DNA from: Syntrophales bacterium
Lineage (GTDB): Bacteria; Desulfobacterota; Syntrophia; Syntrophales; UBA5619
Length of the DNA stretch: 7,853 nucleotides
Direction: 5' to 3'
Assembly: GCA_023229765.1 (NCBI GenBank)
Contig: JALNYO010000065.1
Coordinates: 1 to 7,853, forward strand
A program made the translations under genes and the position numbers. The notes under the pieces were generated by a model that was not told the origin of the DNA, made no database searches, and saw nothing but the letters and a program-made list of their open reading frames with translations. Positions 4,699 through 7,853 of this stretch are shown in pieces (within the stretch, counting starts at the first letter, position 1; every line of letters begins with the position of its first letter).

Positions 4699-6690
4699 TT
4701 ATTTCTTTTTCTGTGCTGCCTTTATTGGCTGGAACGGCCCGTACTGATGCTGTTCCTGTGAAAAATTATCCGCATAGGGTGGATACGGGCAGTCCACCGC
4801 TTTTTTCTCCAGTTTCGGATAGTCCTTCTCCAGTCCGCTCATCTGCGGCCGCTCCTTCGAACTGAGATAGGCGGCAACATCGTAGGTATCTTCATTGGTG
4901 ATTGCCGGATGGTTCCACACCGTTCCCAGCGGCATATTGCTGTGAATAAACGCGGCGGTGGTCAGCATCCGGTTCATTCCCGCTCCGTTGTTGTAGCTGT
5001 TTGTTCCCCAGAGGGCCGGGGTGACATGGCTGCCCGAACCTCCGGCCGACATGGACTGATAGCCGTCCCCATTTTCGCCATGGCACGACATGCAGAACCG
5101 GTTGTACGCCTCTTGGCCCTTTCTCACGTCGGCCTTGCGCTTTGGACCTTCGTATTTGGGTGTTATCAGGCCAAAAACATCCTTGGGCATATCTTTCGAC
5201 AACCAGTTCACATAGGCGACCATCGCCTTCATTTCTTTGCTGTCGGCAGCCAGCGCCTTGCCGTTCAGGCTGCGCTCGAAACAGCCGTTAATCCGCTTCT
5301 CAAGACCCTGTATCTGGTCTTCACGGCCCCGGTATTGGGGGTATGTCTGGCTAACCCCCATCCAGGGGAGTCCGAACTGCTTGGTGCCGTTATCCAGGTG
5401 GCAGCTCGTGCAGTTCAGGGTATTTCCGGAAAAACGCATTTTCTCATCCTTCGCACCAGAGCCGAGCTGCGCATACGTATCGGTCAAAAGCAGTGCGCCG
5501 TAACGGATGAGATCACCTTCCTCTCCCTGGGGAATATCCTTGATCAGCGGCACTACCCAGGCGGCAGAAGTTCCTTTTGCCTCTAGTGGCGGCGCGGTGG
5601 TGCGCTCCGCATCGGCCAGCATGGTCAAAAATCTGAGGATATTGTTGATTTCTTCGTCCTTGAGTTTCTTGTTCAACTGCAAGTACCCCATCTGATCCAC
5701 TGCCTCCGCCAGGTTGTCCACCTCGCCGTCATGGAAATAGGGGGCGGAAAGGGTGGCATTGCGCAGCATGGGAACCTTGAAGACATATTTGTCACTTTCC
5801 AGCTTGGTGACCTTAAAGCGGCCAGGGTCCTTGTCGTTGGTATAGTTATGGAACACGCCCATTTTCTGGAAGGTCATCCCCCCCAGGTTGGGGCCGCTGT
5901 GGCACTGCACGCAGCCGACATTGATGAAGGTGCGCATCCCTTCCATTTCCTGCCCGGTGAGGGCTTGTTTGTCCCCCTCCAGGAAACGGTCGAAGCGGCC
6001 CCGGCTAATCAGCGTTCGTTCAAAGGCCGCAACCGCTTTGGCAAAATTGTCGAAAGTAACCGGGTTTTTCTCGCCAGGAAAGGCCTTTTTGAAATCAGCG
6101 GGATAATGTTTTATGCCTTTCAGCCGTTCGACCAGTGCTTCGGCATTGGGCATGCCCATTTCAATGGGATTGAGAGGGGGCCCCTGAGCCTGTTCTTCCA
6201 GAGTGGCAGCGCGTCCGTCCCAGAACTGCACAATCTGGAAACCGGCATTCATGGTTGGTGGATCGTTGCGGTCCCCAGATTTTCCTTCCGCGCCTTTGCC
6301 TGTCTTGAGATTGTCCACCCCTGCGCCTTTGTTGTCAACGGGATGGCAAGAGTTGCAGGATTGGGTTTTGTTGATCGAAATGGCTTTCTCGAAATAGAGT
6401 TTCTTCCCCAGCGCAATCATGGCGGGAGTGTCCTGATCACTACCCGGCATGGTCGCGGGAAGTTTGCCGAAAAGCGCATGCGCCTGCATCAGCAGTACAC
6501 CATCTGGGCTGCCGGGTACCGCTTTGATTGTGCGCGAGGCATCCACTACCTGGCTCTTGGCCGCTTTTTTTTGTGCCCTCGCTGCGGATTTGGCAGAGGC
6601 CTGCGAGATCAGATTACCCCCCATATCGGAAAGAATCAAAGCACCCAACGCTGCTATCAAAAAAACGGTTGCCTCTAACTTCTTTCGCAT
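4699..6690 (-). CDS. Tetraheme cytochrome: MauG/cytochrome c peroxidase fused to TsdA-like diheme module
   Basis: This 663-residue exported protein has an N-terminal signal or anchor (residues 1-34, ending near QASA). Residues 85-365 form a diheme peroxidase/MauG module: CNSCH (112-116), FWDGRA with the inter-heme Trp157, NPIEMG with the candidate catalytic Glu177, CVQCH (260-264) and the family signature LRNATLSAPYFHDG. Residues 390-615 form a TsdA-like (thiosulfate dehydrogenase/tetrathionate reductase) diheme module: CTSCH (427-431), RINGCFERSLNG with Cys470 39 residues after the heme His, as expected for the unusual Cys axial ligand, then CMSCH (533-537) and IHSNMPLG with the likely ligand Met586. 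The tail ends QKKK. The start at 6690 has AGGAGG seven bases upstream; a TTG two codons earlier is too close to that site. It probably acts in the periplasm, oxidising a sulfur compound or passing electrons to peroxide. Neither substrate is proven. Confidence 0.85.
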   Translation of the reverse strand: MRKKLEATVFLIAALGALILSDMGGNLISQASAKSAARAQKKAAKSQVVDASRTIKAVPGSPDGVLLMQAHALFGKLPATMPGSDQDTPAMIALGKKLYFEKAISINKTQSCNSCHPVDNKGAGVDNLKTGKGAEGKSGDRNDPPTMNAGFQIVQFWDGRAATLEEQAQGPPLNPIEMGMPNAEALVERLKGIKHYPADFKKAFPGEKNPVTFDNFAKAVAAFERTLISRGRFDRFLEGDKQALTGQEMEGMRTFINVGCVQCHSGPNLGGMTFQKMGVFHNYTNDKDPGRFKVTKLESDKYVFKVPMLRNATLSAPYFHDGEVDNLAEAVDQMGYLQLNKKLKDEEINNILRFLTMLADAERTTAPPLEAKGTSAAWVVPLIKDIPQGEEGDLIRYGALLLTDTYAQLGSGAKDEKMRFSGNTLNCTSCHLDNGTKQFGLPWMGVSQTYPQYRGREDQIQGLEKRINGCFERSLNGKALAADSKEMKAMVAYVNWLSKDMPKDVFGLITPKYEGPKRKADVRKGQEAYNRFCMSCHGENGDGYQSMSAGGSGSHVTPALWGTNSYNNGAGMNRMLTTAAFIHSNMPLGTVWNHPAITNEDTYDVAAYLSSKERPQMSGLEKDYPKLEKKAVDCPYPPYADNFSQEQHQYGPFQPIKAAQKKK

Positions 6691-6760
6691 AGCCAATCCT
6701 CCTTTTCAGTTGTTTAAGGCCCTCCGGCTCAGGTTTCTTTTGACAAGCTGCTTGCTTGGC

Positions 6761-7723
6761 TTACTTTGGCATCAGTTGCTGCAGGCGTTGCGGCTCCTCT
6801 CCCAGCCACTCCGGGTTCCGGGCGGTACCGTCGAATATGGATGTGGTCTTGAATGGCTCGAAATCGCCGCGCGCCGCCGCCTCGGCGGTTTTCGACAGCA
6901 AAGACCGTACCTCCTCATCGCTCATCGGGCGAAATGTCTGTACTGCTTCACATGCCTGATCCAGAATCTCGATGCTGTCGATACCCGTTATGACCACGGA
7001 AGTGGGCAGGTTCAGCGCGTAATGCAGGCACTCGATCGGTGTCACTGTTTTTGACTTCAGCAGAATCCCGTTCGCCATGCTCTTCATTCCGAGGACTCCT
7101 GTTTTCTGCCTTACCAGTTCCGGCAACACCTCTTTTTCAAAACTCCGATAATGCGCGTCCATGACGTTGAGCGGCATTTGGACCGTATCGAAAGCAAAAC
7201 TATGATCCGCCGCCACTTGCAGCATATACAGATGGATATTTGGGTCCTTGTGCCCCGTGAAACCGATATAGCGGAGTTTTCCCGCTTTCCGGGCCTCCAC
7301 GAGCGCGGTATTAGCCCCTTCGTCATCAAAGATCCGGTGCGGGTCTTCGTACCGGATAACCTCGTGGTGCTGGACGAGATCGATCATGTCGACCTGGAGG
7401 CGACGGAGCGATTCGTCGAGCTGCCGCGCCGCTTCTTTCTTCGATCGGCCATCGATCTTCGTCATCAGAAATACCCTGTCCCTGTAGCCATCGCGCAACG
7501 CTTTGCCCATGCGGATCTCGCTGACCCCCTCGTTGTAATCCCAGCAGTTGTCCATGAAGTTGATGCCGCGGTCTACGGCGGTGCGAATGATGCGGATGCT
7601 CAACTGCTCATCTACCCCGGGCAAGCCGATATGCCAGCCCCCGATCCCGATCGCCGAGACTTTCTCTCCCGTACTGCCGAGCGTTCGGTAGAGCATCCCC
7701 TGTACAGTTGCGGTGTTGGACAT
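6761..7723 (-). CDS. Aldo/keto reductase
   Basis: This 320-residue cytoplasmic NAD(P)H-dependent oxidoreductase of the aldo/keto reductase family has the TIM-barrel length expected for the family. The catalytic tetrad is visible: Asp58 in NFMDNCWDY, Tyr63 in the same motif, Lys89 in FLMTKIDG and His120 in DLVQHHEV. YIGFTGHKD and VVITGIDSIE follow the usual order of later barrel strands. The start at 7723 has AAGGAG eight bases upstream; the GTG at 7732 overlaps that site and is rejected. There is no C-terminal ferredoxin-like cysteine cluster, which some related proteins carry. The substrate is not predictable. It lies 70 bases upstream of the tetraheme cytochrome in the same direction and could share its transcript, but no functional link is evident. 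Confidence 0.9.
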   Translation of the reverse strand: MSNTATVQGMLYRTLGSTGEKVSAIGIGGWHIGLPGVDEQLSIRIIRTAVDRGINFMDNCWDYNEGVSEIRMGKALRDGYRDRVFLMTKIDGRSKKEAARQLDESLRRLQVDMIDLVQHHEVIRYEDPHRIFDDEGANTALVEARKAGKLRYIGFTGHKDPNIHLYMLQVAADHSFAFDTVQMPLNVMDAHYRSFEKEVLPELVRQKTGVLGMKSMANGILLKSKTVTPIECLHYALNLPTSVVITGIDSIEILDQACEAVQTFRPMSDEEVRSLLSKTAEAAARGDFEPFKTTSIFDGTARNPEWLGEEPQRLQQLMPK

Positions 7724-7815
7724 CGGTTTCACTCCTTCTGGTCGTGGCCGTCGGGATCTCCTCCTTTCAGGGGGTAAATATAGAAAAGAGAAGGCCCCAC
7801 GGCAGCGGTGGTTAT

Positions 7816-7852
7816 GCCAATGTTCGCACGGACTTTTCCCGCTTCCATTGGC
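7816..7852. repeat. 7-bp inverted repeat upstream of the aldo/keto reductase
   Basis: GCCAATG (7816-7822) and CATTGGC (7846-7852) are exact inverted copies with a 23-base spacer, about 95 bases ahead of the aldo/keto reductase start. A regulator site or a chance pairing are both possible. The spacer is long for a hairpin terminator, and no T-run follows inside the window. Confidence 0.3.
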
Positions 7853-7853
7853 G

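Noticed and set aside
5731..6678. 315-residue plus-strand open frame
   Set aside because: It is antisense to the tetraheme cytochrome, whose four heme motifs and family signatures leave no doubt about the true strand.
7151..7777. 208-residue plus-strand open frame
   Set aside because: It is antisense to the aldo/keto reductase, which has a full catalytic tetrad; the plus frame has no recognisable domain.
1..7853. CRISPR array, tRNA or rRNA
   Set aside because: I saw no regularly spaced direct repeats, no cloverleaf with a recognisable T-arm, and no rRNA-like stretch on either strand.

Overview
The window looks like chromosomal DNA of an anaerobic or microaerophilic Gram-negative bacterium. 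I would guess Desulfobacterota (former Deltaproteobacteria), because of the multiheme cytochromes, the DsrE-like protein and the ArsG/CcdA-like permease. That placement rests on protein style only; no rRNA or other marker gene is present. Every gene I can support lies on the minus strand, so transcription runs from the right edge to the left.

Right to left, the layout is as follows. An aldo/keto reductase (6761-7723) is followed after about 70 bases by a secreted four-heme cytochrome (4699-6690). This cytochrome joins a MauG/cytochrome c peroxidase module to a TsdA-like (thiosulfate dehydrogenase-type) diheme module. Next is a stretch of decayed gene pieces (about 4271-4690) containing a catalase C-terminal-domain fragment spread over two frames and the C-terminal end of a P-type proton ATPase. 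Then comes a DUF202 membrane protein (from 4173) whose third membrane helix runs, through a -1 frame change, into a class I cytochrome c domain (3476-3769) that has no start codon of its own. A SoxB-like metallophosphoesterase (2002-3450) begins 25 bases after that cytochrome. A DsrE-family protein (1353-1772) follows; a leader reading as a signal peptide lies in the same frame upstream but is separated from it by one amber codon. At the left are a tightly coupled pair: a 68-residue protein with the N-terminus of the arsenite permease ACR3 and an unrelated tail, and an ArsG/CcdA-like thiol-disulfide membrane protein (279-986). The first 278 bases hold no convincing gene but contain a 13-bp inverted repeat and a REP-like hairpin.

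The most interesting reading is that the middle block (TsdA/peroxidase fusion, DUF202-cytochrome, SoxB-like, DsrE-like) is a reduced-sulfur oxidation or detoxification set placed next to a remodelled arsenic locus. This is inference from family identity and shared orientation. Several genes carry single-base lesions (one amber codon and at least three frame changes), so the first thing to settle is whether these are real (decay, recoding) or errors in the assembled sequence.
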